Assembly: GCA_034669965.1 (NCBI GenBank)
Contig: JAXMOK010000004.1
Location: forward strand, 124,001 to 188,000
Origin: HXMU1420-13 sp034669965
Lineage (GTDB): Bacteria; Bacteroidota; Rhodothermia; Balneolales; Balneolaceae
Direction of reading: 5' to 3'
Length of the DNA stretch: 64,000 nucleotides
The notes beneath the pieces were generated by a model. It was not told where the DNA came from and did no database searches. It saw only the letters and a list, made by a program, of their open reading frames with translations. The translations under genes and the position numbers were made by a program. This document shows positions 53,824 through 63,647 of this stretch, piece after piece. Numbering within the stretch: the first letter of the stretch is position 1; each line of letters starts with the position of its first letter.

Positions 53824-56616
53824 TTAATGAAGCTCGTCGGCGAGCCATTTTATTAAAATTTTACGAGTTATTTCTAGGGTGATTGGTTTTGCAACAAAAT
53901 CGTCCATACCAGCTTCAAAACATCGTTCACGATCTTCTTGAAGAGCATTTGCTGTCATTGCTACTATAATAGGGGCTTTATTACCAGGGAATCTTATACT
54001 TTTGATGATTTTGGTTGCTTCTAAACCATCCATGACCGGCATTTCCATGTCCATAAAAATAAGATCGTATGTTTTGGTATGCACCGCTTCAATTCCAGTT
54101 TTTCCATTTTCACAAACATCAGCATTTATTCCCATTCGCTCAAGAATGCGAAGTGCTACTTTTTGATTCACGATATTATCTTCTACGATCAACACGTTAA
54201 AAGCTGTTTGGAAAAGTTTTTTGTCATTTTCGGTGTTAGAACTTGATGGCGTTGGAGTAAAGTCAGTGGTAAAAAGGCGTTCTAAATTATTTAAGAAACG
54301 TGTTTGATGTATTGGTTTCTTTAAAAAGAGTTCGAATAGGGCTTTATCTTGATGGTTACCCAATTCGTGTATGGAACTTAGAAGAACGAGGGGTAAGTCG
54401 TTACTAGAATAGGTAGCTCTGATATTTTTAGCAACGGTAACACCGTTAATTTCGGGCATTTGCATATCAAGAATTCCAAAATCATAGTCGCCCAACTCGC
54501 TAATAGTTGCCAACAACATATGTGGGTTGTTGTATGTGGATACTTTTAGATTTGCCTTTTTTAATTGATGCTGAAGGATGCGTAAGTTGGTTTCATTATC
54601 ATCTAATAAAAACACTTTTTTGTTTTCAAGAACGGATGGAGTTTTGAAATCATCCTCGCGCCGGCTAATGCCTACAGGAACGGTGAAGAAAAAGCTTGTT
54701 CCGTGACCGTCATCACTTTTAACCCAAATTGAACCACCCATTGCTTCAACTAAACGCTTGCTGATTACTAAACCGAGCCCGGTGCCGCCATATTTTCGAG
54801 TTGAGGAGGCATCTACTTGTGTAAATGATTGAAACAAGCGATGCAATTTATCCTCGCTGATGCCAATGCCCGTATCTTTAACTTCAAAACGCAACACAAT
54901 CGATTCCGAGAATAAGCGCTCTGTATCTACAGAAAGTATAATTTCGCCATCTTCTGTAAATTTGATAGCGTTGGCTAATAAATTCGTTAACACTTGTTGT
55001 AGGCGTGTGGCATCGCCAGTAACAAATTTAGGGATTTCATCAGTAACCGAATAAAGTAGTTCAATTGTTTGATTTTTAGTAGATGATGATACCACATCAA
55101 GCACATTTTCAATCAACTCATAAAGATTAAATTCAGCTTCTTCTATTTCCAATTTTCCGGATTCAATTTTAGAGAAATCAAGAATATTGTTGATGATACC
55201 CAGCAGATTTTCACCACTTTTCTTAATAGTACCGGCAAATTCGAGTTGCCTTAGGTTAAGTTTACTGTCAACTAACAGCCCGGATAAGCCAATTACTGCA
55301 TTTAATGGAGTACGGATTTCATGACTCATTGTAGACAGGAACTGCGATTTAGCTCTGGATGAATCTTCAGCTCGGTGCAAAGCCTTGCGCATTGCTGTTG
55401 AGTATCGGAAAGAGTGAACCAGAGATTGAAAGAAAAAGAAGAAGAGGTACCCGGCGAAGTTTAGAAATAATGAGGTCTCGAAAATCCCCAAGTAAACAAA
55501 AATCTCGTATCCAAAAACAACAAAAATTGCACCGGAGCTAATCAGCGAGTAAATCGCTCCTGGTCGATTATTAATTACAGCCTTTATATACACATAAAAG
55601 GCCAATACAAGGTAGAAAATTAACAAAATGAAATATGGAACGACGAGTTGTGTAAATACGGATGGGGGTAGAAACAACGACTCTAACGTGAATAAAACAG
55701 AGATTGCGCTTAGCACATAAATCATCGGCTTTGAAGTTTCTTTGGGATAGAGATACAAAGTATACAAGCCAAACAGTAAGCCGGAAAGAAAGAGCGTAGT
55801 GTATTCTATTCGAATAGTGGCGATCCATGGGATATCAGGGAATAACATATGAAATGCGTAGCTGCCGAAGCCAATAATCCGATAGCTATACACTAAACTA
55901 AATGCTGCAAAATAGAGGATAGAAATCTCACGGCGACCAAATAAATATACTCCGAGAAAAAATAGCCCTGCCATTAGCAAAACACCGGTAAGGATAAACG
56001 AATACCCATAGCTTATATATCGATCACGGAACAGCAGATCTGATTCACCCAGTTTTATTGATAAATATGCACCTCCTTTGCTGTGATGGAAATTTGCAAC
56101 CTGTAGCACTAGGGTTAATGTATCTGCCCGGAACTGAGAAAGGGATTTTGTTAGCGGCAACCATTTTGGTTCGTATTCATTTTTTGAGTGTGCCACTTTA
56201 CCGTTCGATGCAAATAATGAATCACCAACATACAGATGGTAAGCGCTGTAAAAATCGGGTATATCCAGAGCCAGAGAGGGATGTTTTGCAGGCAACAAAA
56301 TGGTTATTGCATAAGTTGCGAAGCCTTTAGATTCTTGCTCGAATATAGTCGCCCAATTGGTTGTAAACGGTAGAAGAGTATCGGGATTGGCATCATTAAG
56401 GTTGGTAGGGTGTATCAGCGATTTCCAATAAAAAGCCCAAGTTGTATCGATATCAACAACAGGATTTTCTTCAAAACTGTGAGTTCGTAAATCATAAAAT
56501 GGAATTGCTGACTGCTGAGCATAAGCTTGATAAGAAGACGCTACAACGCATATCAAAAGTAGCAGTAGTTTAGTACATCTACAAAGATTACAGCTATGAA
56601 GAATAAACCATTTCAA
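53824..56616 (-). CDS. Hybrid sensor kinase with 7TM-DISM sensor and two receivers
   Basis: A 930-residue membrane kinase. A signal peptide and an extracytoplasmic jelly-roll domain (about 35-190) precede seven membrane helices (about 195-400) as in 7TMR-DISM proteins. HisKA has LSTMSHEIRTPLNAVIG (His about 431), followed by HATPase marks NAIKFTEDGE, DTGIGISEDKL and GGTGLGLVIS. Two receivers follow (about 665-780 with DDNETN and ILDMQMPE; about 805-925 with VEDNIVNQ and FMDMEMPVMDG). No DNA-binding domain is present. It is 10 bp downstream of a paralogue with one receiver. Confidence 0.93.
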   Translation of the reverse strand: MKWFILHSCNLCRCTKLLLLLICVVASSYQAYAQQSAIPFYDLRTHSFEENPVVDIDTTWAFYWKSLIHPTNLNDANPDTLLPFTTNWATIFEQESKGFATYAITILLPAKHPSLALDIPDFYSAYHLYVGDSLFASNGKVAHSKNEYEPKWLPLTKSLSQFRADTLTLVLQVANFHHSKGGAYLSIKLGESDLLFRDRYISYGYSFILTGVLLMAGLFFLGVYLFGRREISILYFAAFSLVYSYRIIGFGSYAFHMLFPDIPWIATIRIEYTTLFLSGLLFGLYTLYLYPKETSKPMIYVLSAISVLFTLESLFLPPSVFTQLVVPYFILLIFYLVLAFYVYIKAVINNRPGAIYSLISSGAIFVVFGYEIFVYLGIFETSLFLNFAGYLFFFFFQSLVHSFRYSTAMRKALHRAEDSSRAKSQFLSTMSHEIRTPLNAVIGLSGLLVDSKLNLRQLEFAGTIKKSGENLLGIINNILDFSKIESGKLEIEEAEFNLYELIENVLDVVSSSTKNQTIELLYSVTDEIPKFVTGDATRLQQVLTNLLANAIKFTEDGEIILSVDTERLFSESIVLRFEVKDTGIGISEDKLHRLFQSFTQVDASSTRKYGGTGLGLVISKRLVEAMGGSIWVKSDDGHGTSFFFTVPVGISRREDDFKTPSVLENKKVFLLDDNETNLRILQHQLKKANLKVSTYNNPHMLLATISELGDYDFGILDMQMPEINGVTVAKNIRATYSSNDLPLVLLSSIHELGNHQDKALFELFLKKPIHQTRFLNNLERLFTTDFTPTPSSSNTENDKKLFQTAFNVLIVEDNIVNQKVALRILERMGINADVCENGKTGIEAVHTKTYDLIFMDMEMPVMDGLEATKIIKSIRFPGNKAPIIVAMTANALQEDRERCFEAGMDDFVAKPITLEITRKILIKWLADELH

Positions 56617-56625
56617 ATGAACCTA

Positions 56626-58974
56626 TTAGGTTGAAAACCATTTAAGCAATACATTTTCAGTAGTTTGAAGAGTGATGGGTTTCGCGATAAAATCTTTCAT
56701 TCCGGCTTCAAAACAACGCGCTTTATCTTCGGTGGTAGCATTGGCAGTCATTGCAACAATTAATGGGCTTTTTGGTAAATCAGGTAACATTTTTATTCTA
56801 TACGTTGCTTCAATTCCATCCATCTCAGGCATTTCCATATCCATGAAAATAAGATCGTAGGCCTTCACTTTTACTTTTTGGATAGCATCGAATCCATTCA
56901 CAGCAATATCGGCTTCAAAACCCAGACGTTCTAATACCTTAATTACTACTTTTTGGTTGATAAGATTGTCTTCTACAACCAGTATTTCAAGTTCTTTTGA
57001 TAACGCAACATTGTCGTGATTGCGTTCAGAATCTACTTTACTAATTTCGAACTTACTGGCAGCCCTAGCAGTGAGCGTAAAATAGAATGTTGTACCTATA
57101 TCCGTTTTACTTTGCACCCAAATTCGTCCGCCCATAGCTTCAATCAAGCGCTTACTAATTGCAAGGCCTAAACCGGTGCCTTGATATTTTCGTGATCTGG
57201 CGTTGTCTATTTGAGAAAACCGATCAAATAAAAGACTCATTTTCTCTTCGGGAATACCAATTCCTGAATCTTTTACGATGAATAAAATTTGGTCTTTTTC
57301 CGAGATCGATTCGGTTGTGGTTACTTGAACTGAAATCTCACCTTCTTCGGTAAACTTGATGGCATTACCAACCAAATTAATGATGATTTGTTGTAAACGC
57401 GCAGGATCAACTACTAAATATTTACCTAGTGAGTCATCAAAACGAAAGCTTAGGTTTACCTTCTGTGCATCAACTAAAGATCCAAGCATTTTAATAGTAT
57501 CGGCAAGTAACATAGGAATGTGCGTTGGCTGGTAATCGAATTTTACCTCGTCGGATTCTATTTTAGTGAAATCAAGAATATTATTGATAATACCCAATAG
57601 GTTCTCACCACTGCGTTTAATAGTGCGAGCAAATTGAGTTTTTTCTTTCTCCGATTTACTATCGAGCAGTAATTCCGACAAACCTATTACTGCATTCAAT
57701 GGAGTGCGTAGCTCGTGCCCCATGGTTGATAAAAAGTGAGTTTTAGCCACACTTGCCGATTCAGCTTTATCCTTCGCTTTGTTAAATCGGTAAACAAAGC
57801 GATTAGAAATGGTAAGCGATTGGAAGCCGATAAATGCTAAATAACAGAGTAAAAGAACTAAAGTGCTTACAGTTAAGATGTCGTAAAAAGTTAAAATATC
57901 GATGGCAACAATAAATGCTAATACGATCAATCCAATAAAAGTGAATATGGCACCCGACCGTGAATTTGCAATTGCTTTATAACTGGAATAGCCTAAAAAC
58001 ATCGTATAGATTACTATCACACCAAAGAAATAATCAATAAATGCAGTAAAAATTGTAGCCGGTAGGATGATTGTTGTGATCGAGAATAGCACAAAAATGA
58101 TAGTAAAAGCACGAATATAATCTTTGGTTACTTCGTCAGGAAACAGATTTCGAATATATAAGCCAAAGAAAATTGCAGAAGAATAAAAGGATAAAAATTC
58201 AAGCCGAACAGTAAGCCAAAATGGGAGGGATGTGCTTATTATTAAGATTGGATATAACTCGGTTGTAATAATACGCAAACTATAGCATAGGCAGAATACA
58301 GCAAAATATAGTATAGCGTTCTCCGATTTACCCAAATAGAACAGTGCCAAAAAGAAGAATCCGCCTGTAATAAAAGCGCCAAATACCAGAAACTGATAAG
58401 CTAGTGAACGCTCTCTTTTATTGATAAGAAAAGATTTTGCACCTATAGATACCGGTTCTCTAATGCCCCCTTTACTATGCGAGAAATTCGATATTTGAAT
58501 AACCAGCTCAATATTATCGATAGTAGCTGGAATATTTAAAGGTACCGTACTAGGTGCCCAATTAGCTTGATGCGTTCCTTCATTTACTCCAACAGTTCCA
58601 CTGGTGGTTAAGAGTTGCCCGTTTACATACACATTTGAGGCAGTATATAACTGAGGCAATGTAATAGCTAGATCCGGTCGGTTTTTTGGTAACAGTATCT
58701 GCAATTTGTAGGTGCCATAGCCATTCGAACCAAGAGTTACATCTTTATCCCACAGGTGGGGGATTTCAATTAATCGAGGTAGTTCGCGCAATCGGTTTCC
58801 TGAACTCCCGAGTTTTTGCCAAAAAAATTGCCATTCGCCATTTAAATGTATCTCGGTTTGGTTATCGATCTTATGATCACGTAAATCCAAAACACCACGT
58901 AAAGCAATGGGCTGTGCAACAGCAGATACACTAATAGCTACAAAAAAAATAAAATACCCGAAAAACTGTCGCAT
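56626..58974 (-). CDS. Hybrid sensor kinase with 7TM-DISM sensor and one receiver
   Basis: A 782-residue paralogue of the next gene. Signal peptide (MRQFFGYFIFFVAISVSAVA), extracytoplasmic domain (WQFFWQKLG, IPHLWDKDV), seven helices, HisKA with STMGHELRTPLNAVIG (His about 420), HATPase (NAIKFTEEGE, KDSGIGIPEEKM) and one receiver (about 660-780; ILVVEDNLIN, FMDMEMPEMDG). The start 58974 is chosen because the longer frame to 59037 overlaps the terminator stem of the desaturase. Both kinases are probably cotranscribed. Confidence 0.92.
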   Translation of the reverse strand: MRQFFGYFIFFVAISVSAVAQPIALRGVLDLRDHKIDNQTEIHLNGEWQFFWQKLGSSGNRLRELPRLIEIPHLWDKDVTLGSNGYGTYKLQILLPKNRPDLAITLPQLYTASNVYVNGQLLTTSGTVGVNEGTHQANWAPSTVPLNIPATIDNIELVIQISNFSHSKGGIREPVSIGAKSFLINKRERSLAYQFLVFGAFITGGFFFLALFYLGKSENAILYFAVFCLCYSLRIITTELYPILIISTSLPFWLTVRLEFLSFYSSAIFFGLYIRNLFPDEVTKDYIRAFTIIFVLFSITTIILPATIFTAFIDYFFGVIVIYTMFLGYSSYKAIANSRSGAIFTFIGLIVLAFIVAIDILTFYDILTVSTLVLLLCYLAFIGFQSLTISNRFVYRFNKAKDKAESASVAKTHFLSTMGHELRTPLNAVIGLSELLLDSKSEKEKTQFARTIKRSGENLLGIINNILDFTKIESDEVKFDYQPTHIPMLLADTIKMLGSLVDAQKVNLSFRFDDSLGKYLVVDPARLQQIIINLVGNAIKFTEEGEISVQVTTTESISEKDQILFIVKDSGIGIPEEKMSLLFDRFSQIDNARSRKYQGTGLGLAISKRLIEAMGGRIWVQSKTDIGTTFYFTLTARAASKFEISKVDSERNHDNVALSKELEILVVEDNLINQKVVIKVLERLGFEADIAVNGFDAIQKVKVKAYDLIFMDMEMPEMDGIEATYRIKMLPDLPKSPLIVAMTANATTEDKARCFEAGMKDFIAKPITLQTTENVLLKWFST

Positions 58975-59019
58975 AACCAGAGAATATACTTGATTGAATG
59001 GGAATGTAGATAATTGTAT

Positions 59020-59046
59020 AAAAAAAAAGCTCATCAATGATGAGCC
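59020..59046 (-). terminator. Rho-independent terminator after the desaturase
   Basis: On the minus strand, stem GCTCATCA with TGATGAGC (59029-59045) is followed by nine T (the A run at 59020-59028). It lies 22 bp after the desaturase stop codon and before the start of the kinase pair. Confidence 0.88.
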
Positions 59047-59067
59047 TTAGAACAACTTAATGTTTTA

Positions 59068-60168
59068 TCAAACAGCAGGTGACCAAGAAAAGTCTTTATT
59101 ACCGAATTTTTTTAAAGTACGATAATGAGATGCGACCGCTTCGCGAAAAGTTTCATGGCAGTTATAAGGGATACCGAACTCTTTTGCGGTTTCCTCTACA
59201 ATAGGGCTAATATCTGGGTAATGAATACTGCATACTTTTGGGAACAAATGATGTTCAATCTGGAAATTTAAACCACCAACATACCAGCAAAGTAGTTTGT
59301 TTTTTCGAGCAAAGTTGTTCGTAGTAAGCATTTCATGTATCACCCAGTGATTTTCAATCATGTTTTGCTCGTTGGGTAGTGGGTGCGTTGTGGTTTCAAC
59401 TACATGTGCTAATTGAAAGATAATCCCGAGAATTAAACCTGCTGTTAGATGAACAGTGAAAAAACCAATTAAATACTGCCACCAGGTGATATCAAGTAAA
59501 GTTAAAGGCAGTACAATGGTTAAGGTGTACACTACAATTTTGGTGATAATTAGCTTAACCCATTCTTTTGTAGGGTGATTTTTGTTCTCGTAAGGACCTA
59601 ACGGTGATTTGAAGAAATACCAGTAATCTTTAACAAAAACCCAAAAAATGGTGGCGAAACTGTAAGCCGGAAACGCTAAAAAATGTTGAAATCGATGTAC
59701 GGACTTGTACTCAGTGTGTGGCGATAGTCGAATAAATTCAGCCACTTCTAAATCTTCATCATGGCCGTGAATGTTGGTATAAGTGTGATGAATGATGTTA
59801 TGTGTGATTTTCCAGATGTAGCCGTTGGCACCCACTAGATCAAACATAGTTCCTAGGATGTTGTTCACCGTTGGGTTGGCAGAGTAAGCACCATGCAGGG
59901 CATCGTGAGTTACCGAGAATCCAATTCCTGCCATTCCAAGACCCATTATAAAGCACAGTAACCACATAATTTCAACCGAAAATCCTGCGGTAATTATTAA
60001 TGCAAATGGCACCCAATACAAGGATAAAATAGCAATAGTTTTAAAAACCATAGCAGCATTTGCGTGCTTAGAAATGCCTTTTTCTTCGAAGTAGGCATTT
60101 ACTCTCTTTTTTACTGCTTTGCTGAATTCCTTATCAATCCTGTTGTTAAAAGTTACCAGAGAAGGCAT
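59068..60168 (-). CDS. Membrane fatty acid desaturase (front-end/acyl-CoA type)
   Basis: A 366-residue di-iron desaturase that adds a double bond to acyl chains, oxygen-dependent. The three histidine boxes are clear: HDALH (88-92), HNIIHH (123-128) and QIEHH (about 305-309), spaced by four hydrophobic helices. The third box beginning with Q is typical of front-end desaturases, but the usual N-terminal cytochrome b5 is absent. It probably tunes membrane fluidity. Its terminator lies just downstream. Confidence 0.9.
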   Translation of the reverse strand: MPSLVTFNNRIDKEFSKAVKKRVNAYFEEKGISKHANAAMVFKTIAILSLYWVPFALIITAGFSVEIMWLLCFIMGLGMAGIGFSVTHDALHGAYSANPTVNNILGTMFDLVGANGYIWKITHNIIHHTYTNIHGHDEDLEVAEFIRLSPHTEYKSVHRFQHFLAFPAYSFATIFWVFVKDYWYFFKSPLGPYENKNHPTKEWVKLIITKIVVYTLTIVLPLTLLDITWWQYLIGFFTVHLTAGLILGIIFQLAHVVETTTHPLPNEQNMIENHWVIHEMLTTNNFARKNKLLCWYVGGLNFQIEHHLFPKVCSIHYPDISPIVEETAKEFGIPYNCHETFREAVASHYRTLKKFGNKDFSWSPAV

Positions 60169-60265
60169 AGATCTGTGTTAAACTGTTAAATCAATGATCG
60201 TTAAAAATACGAATTTTCCTTAGAAACTGAGTAATGCACTTCATCATTCATTCCCAAAAAAGTTG

Positions 60266-60289
60266 AAAAATCTTATCGTTAAGATTTTT
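60266..60289 (-). terminator. Terminator overlapping the terC stop codon
   Basis: A perfect 10-bp stem AAAAATCTTA (60266-60275) with TAAGATTTTT (60280-60289) and loop TCGT. On the minus strand its T-rich end is followed by CAACTTTTTT. The stem includes the terC stop codon at 60279-60281. Confidence 0.75.
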
Positions 60290-60983
60290 TTTCTGATTTA
60301 ACTGCTTTATTTCGTGAATATCGCATTTGTAGCAACTCTACAGCCAGCGCAAAGCCCATTGGTAAATAGATGTAGGCTTTAGGCACTTCTTTGTGAAAGC
60401 CTTCCATAAAGATGGTGATTCCGATACTTATTAAGAAAGAGAGCGCCAATATTTTTAATGCCGGGTTTTGAACAATAAAATCACCAATTGGTCGCGCAAA
60501 AATCAGCAATACCGAAAACGATAAAATTACAGCAGACACAATTACCCAAACTTGTTCAGTAAGCCCAATGGCTGTTATCACCGAATCCACAGAAAACACG
60601 ATGTCTAATAATACGATTTGGGTTATTACACTTTTAAAGGTGTGCTTATTGGGATGTCGAGCATCGTCTTCGTCTTTGAGCTCAACAACATGATGTATTT
60701 CTTTAACGGCTTTGTAAATAAGAAACAATCCACCTACGATAAGAATGATATCACGGATGCTTAACCCGAATAGAATTGCCTGTGTTAATCCAGTAAGTTT
60801 TAGAAGTAAAAACAATAACAAAATGCGGGCTACCATCGCCAAAGCTAGCCCCAAAATTCGAGCTTTGTTTTGTTGCTCGTTTGGTAAGCGATTCACCAAA
60901 ATAGTGATTACCAAAATATTGTCGACACCAAGAACAAGTTCGAGGCCAATTAATAATGCAAAAATACCGATGAGATCGGCCAT
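60279..60983 (-). CDS. TerC family membrane protein
   Basis: A 234-residue protein with seven or so helices and the TerC signatures LELVLGVDNILVI and VLLDIVFSVDSVITAIG, the acidic residues proposed to bind metal. Members are linked to manganese export and metal homeostasis, sometimes to tellurite resistance. It follows the Gfo/Idh/MocA gene by 5 bp and closes the 63626-60279 gene string with a terminator. Confidence 0.9.
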   Translation of the reverse strand: MADLIGIFALLIGLELVLGVDNILVITILVNRLPNEQQNKARILGLALAMVARILLLFLLLKLTGLTQAILFGLSIRDIILIVGGLFLIYKAVKEIHHVVELKDEDDARHPNKHTFKSVITQIVLLDIVFSVDSVITAIGLTEQVWVIVSAVILSFSVLLIFARPIGDFIVQNPALKILALSFLISIGITIFMEGFHKEVPKAYIYLPMGFALAVELLQMRYSRNKAVKSEKKS

Positions 60984-60988
60984 GAGAG

Positions 60989-61960
60989 TTATGTTAAATG
61001 ATTAGTAAATATCTGAGTGATGACATCCATATTTGCAGTTGCATCAGTCAAAGGGATGGGTACGGGTTTGTTTTCTAGAATGGAGGCTGAAAAGGCATCA
61101 ACCTGAAGTTCGTACTGATTGGTAGGTTCGAAGAAATGAGTTTCGGTTTCCCCATTTTTAGTAACGGTAACTTTGCGTTGAATTTCATCCGCTGCATTAA
61201 AAGGGATACTTATTTCAATTTTCCCACTAGAGCCGTAAATCTGAGCTCGTTGATCCTGATGAACTTGCATCCCGCATAGAAAACTGGCAGAGCCGCCACC
61301 AAACGTTAACAGAGCTGTTGTAATTCGATCGGTTTTAAAAACCGGATCAAAATTCATGACCGATTGAACTTCAATAGGTTCTTGTTGAAAAACCCATCGC
61401 GAAAAATTCACACAGTAACATCCAATATCAAGCAAACTGCCCCCACCGAGATCAGCCTGATTTTTAATATTATCCGGTTGGTTGTTGAAGTAAGTGAAGG
61501 TAGAATGTGCATGCCTAATATCACCAACTTCACCCGAATCAATGATGCTTCGAATGAACTTCCACTGTGGATGAAATCGATACATAAAAGCTTCCATTAC
61601 CTTTAAATGCGGATGTTCAAGGGCAATATGTTCTAAATCTAAAGCATCTTGATGATTTACAGCGATGGGTTTTTCACAGAGAACATGCTTACCGGCTTTT
61701 ATAGCCTTTACTGTGTACTCAACATGTAAATGATTGGGGAGAGGGTTGTAAATAACATCAATCTCCGGATCTTTGAGAAGCTCGTCGTAATTTCTGTACG
61801 CTTTTTCGATCCCCAATTCCGATGCAACTTTTTGTGCATTCTCAGCAGATCGTGAAGAGATAGCTATTACACGATTTCCTTTAGTACGTTGAATAGCCGG
61901 GATCACATTCTTAACACCAATTTTAGCAGTGCTAAGTATGCCCCAGTTTAGATGTTTCAT
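60989..61960 (-). CDS. Gfo/Idh/MocA family oxidoreductase
   Basis: A 323-residue NAD(P)-dependent dehydrogenase for sugars or inositol-like compounds. The Rossmann fold begins WGILSTAKIGVKNVIPAI; EKPIAVN (about 97-103) is the catalytic Glu-Lys-Pro. The C-terminal domain has GGGSLLDIGCYCVNFSRW. Substrate unknown. It overlaps the adjacent NHL-like gene by 1 bp, so the genes are cotranscribed. Confidence 0.9.
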   Translation of the reverse strand: MKHLNWGILSTAKIGVKNVIPAIQRTKGNRVIAISSRSAENAQKVASELGIEKAYRNYDELLKDPEIDVIYNPLPNHLHVEYTVKAIKAGKHVLCEKPIAVNHQDALDLEHIALEHPHLKVMEAFMYRFHPQWKFIRSIIDSGEVGDIRHAHSTFTYFNNQPDNIKNQADLGGGSLLDIGCYCVNFSRWVFQQEPIEVQSVMNFDPVFKTDRITTALLTFGGGSASFLCGMQVHQDQRAQIYGSSGKIEISIPFNAADEIQRKVTVTKNGETETHFFEPTNQYELQVDAFSASILENKPVPIPLTDATANMDVITQIFTNHLT

Positions 61961-62844
61961 TATTGCTTAAGTTTCCAAAAATCAACTTTGTTTAACGCAA
62001 CATAAGGAACAGCAACTACACTTTCCGTGGAATTTATAGCGATGTCGGCCGGACGACCTGATACTTTGATGAACAACTCATCCTCGCCATTAAGCATAAT
62101 GTGTAAACTAGAATCTTGTTGGGTGGATGTGATCAAAGCCCCATCATAAAACTCGATTCCATCGTAATTGTCGGAACCGTTTACCGTACCAAAAACTTGT
62201 AATTCTCTGGATTCGGGATTTATTTGATAGATGTTTGGGCCTTCTTGCCAAGGCGCTAAAGCCAGATTTCCATTTGGCAACAACGTGATGCCATTTGGCA
62301 TGATTGGAAGATCTTCGATTAGTAATTCGTAGCCTTCTTTATCGAAGCGATACACTTTTCTGGCTCCGGTATCGGTAATGTGCAAGTTTCCTGACGGATC
62401 AGCGGCAATGTCGTTTAAAAAGCCGGGGTTTTCCGCTGAAAAATCAACAAAACCAAGATGATTGCCGGAATTCTTATCGAAATAATGAACGCCCGAATGA
62501 TCGGCAACCCAAAGGGTGTCGCCGGTGATAAACATTCCACGCCCTGCGTCAAAAGGAAATTCGGCAGTGCCGGTCATAAATTGCAATTCTATGATTTCAC
62601 CATCTGAAGAAACTTTAGAGACATATCCATTGGCATCGCCGGAAGTGCTACCATTAAAACACGAAACAAAATACACGTCTAGCTCGGCATCGTAGCGAAC
62701 AGCTTCGGGACCGTCAAATCCATCCACAGAAAATAGGACGTCATCGGGACCTTGTCCTTCAATCCAAGTTGATTGGGCGTCGCAATTGATCGTTAAATAG
62801 CCGGAAACCGCAAATAGGCCGATAAGTAGTAGTTTGTTTTTCAT
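61960..62844 (-). CDS. SMP-30/NHL-like beta-propeller protein, exported
   Basis: A 294-residue beta-propeller. A signal sequence (MKNKLLLIGLFAVSGYLTIN) ends near the Cys-Asp-Ala-Gln region, possibly as a lipoprotein. Propeller motifs include GPEAVRYDAELDVYFVSCFN, LWVADHSGVHYFD, ITDTGARKVYRFD and LPNGITLLPNGNLALAPW in parts. It resembles gluconolactonase/SMP-30 proteins. It overlaps its neighbours by 1 bp on both sides. Confidence 0.75.
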   Translation of the reverse strand: MKNKLLLIGLFAVSGYLTINCDAQSTWIEGQGPDDVLFSVDGFDGPEAVRYDAELDVYFVSCFNGSTSGDANGYVSKVSSDGEIIELQFMTGTAEFPFDAGRGMFITGDTLWVADHSGVHYFDKNSGNHLGFVDFSAENPGFLNDIAADPSGNLHITDTGARKVYRFDKEGYELLIEDLPIMPNGITLLPNGNLALAPWQEGPNIYQINPESRELQVFGTVNGSDNYDGIEFYDGALITSTQQDSSLHIMLNGEDELFIKVSGRPADIAINSTESVVAVPYVALNKVDFWKLKQ

Positions 62845-63626
62845 CAGTTTGAGTAGATTTCGTTAATTAATCCTGCTAATCGAACGCCGGCTTGTACGAT
62901 TCGCTTTTCTACGGTTTCAAAATTCAAAAATCCATATTCGTAACTCAAGCGGTCTCCTTCAAAATCGTAAACCTGAGGTAATAGTGCTTTTGATTCGTTA
63001 GCCCAATCCAACCAAGAAGTACTTTGCCACTCGGCAATAAGTTCGTCAGTAAGCTGATCATCCGAAAAATCGGCAAGTTCCCGCCCGGTATGCTGGCGGC
63101 TGTCGATCATATTGCTATCCCAAACGCGATGCAGATTGGAATTTTCACCAAACCACTGTACACGAACATCGTTACCCCCGCGATCGGTGCCATTTCCAAC
63201 ATGTAAAGGCTGATGCAGATCTCCCACCAAGTGTATCAATACTTTTAGGTTGATGGCTTCTTGTTCAGGGGATAACCCACCGGCTTTGAGCTCGGTAACC
63301 ATTTTTTCGATAGCCCAAAGGATATCTCCTTCTTCAGGAGTTCCGGCTTCTTCGTAGGTCATGCCTTCGGGAATGGTGCAATAGTGCCAGGGCGACATAA
63401 ATCTAAAGTTAGGATCAGAGCGAACTTCGTCCATCCAGGTGGTTACTTCGGCGATGGAATCCCCATTTAAAACTCGGGCAACTTCAGCGGCAGCCTGATC
63501 TGTTAAATGCTCTGCGGCGATATAACCTGTTGCACGATGGCCAATTTGTCCCCATCGGCGGGTTTCGTCGTTGCTTGTAAATGCAGAGGAAATGAATATC
63601 GTTATAGTGAGGAAAATCTTAAGCAT
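62844..63626 (-). CDS. S1/P1 family nuclease, exported
   Basis: A 260-residue zinc nuclease degrading single-stranded DNA or RNA. Signal peptide MLKIFLTITIFISSAF. Zinc-site motifs: WGQIGHRATGYIA (Trp25, His30), SPWHYC, HLVGDLHQPLHVG (His, Asp, His), and HRVWDSNMID. In the classic enzymes the N-terminal Trp is a zinc ligand; here about seven residues separate it from the predicted signal cleavage. It starts the 63626-60279 gene string. Confidence 0.9.
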   Translation of the reverse strand: MLKIFLTITIFISSAFTSNDETRRWGQIGHRATGYIAAEHLTDQAAAEVARVLNGDSIAEVTTWMDEVRSDPNFRFMSPWHYCTIPEGMTYEEAGTPEEGDILWAIEKMVTELKAGGLSPEQEAINLKVLIHLVGDLHQPLHVGNGTDRGGNDVRVQWFGENSNLHRVWDSNMIDSRQHTGRELADFSDDQLTDELIAEWQSTSWLDWANESKALLPQVYDFEGDRLSYEYGFLNFETVEKRIVQAGVRLAGLINEIYSN

Positions 63627-63647
63627 AGTTTTTTTGATGAAGTTCGA

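Noticed and set aside
58975..59037. Extended N-terminus of the single-receiver kinase
   Set aside because: The added residues overlap the desaturase terminator and precede a natural signal peptide starting at 58974.
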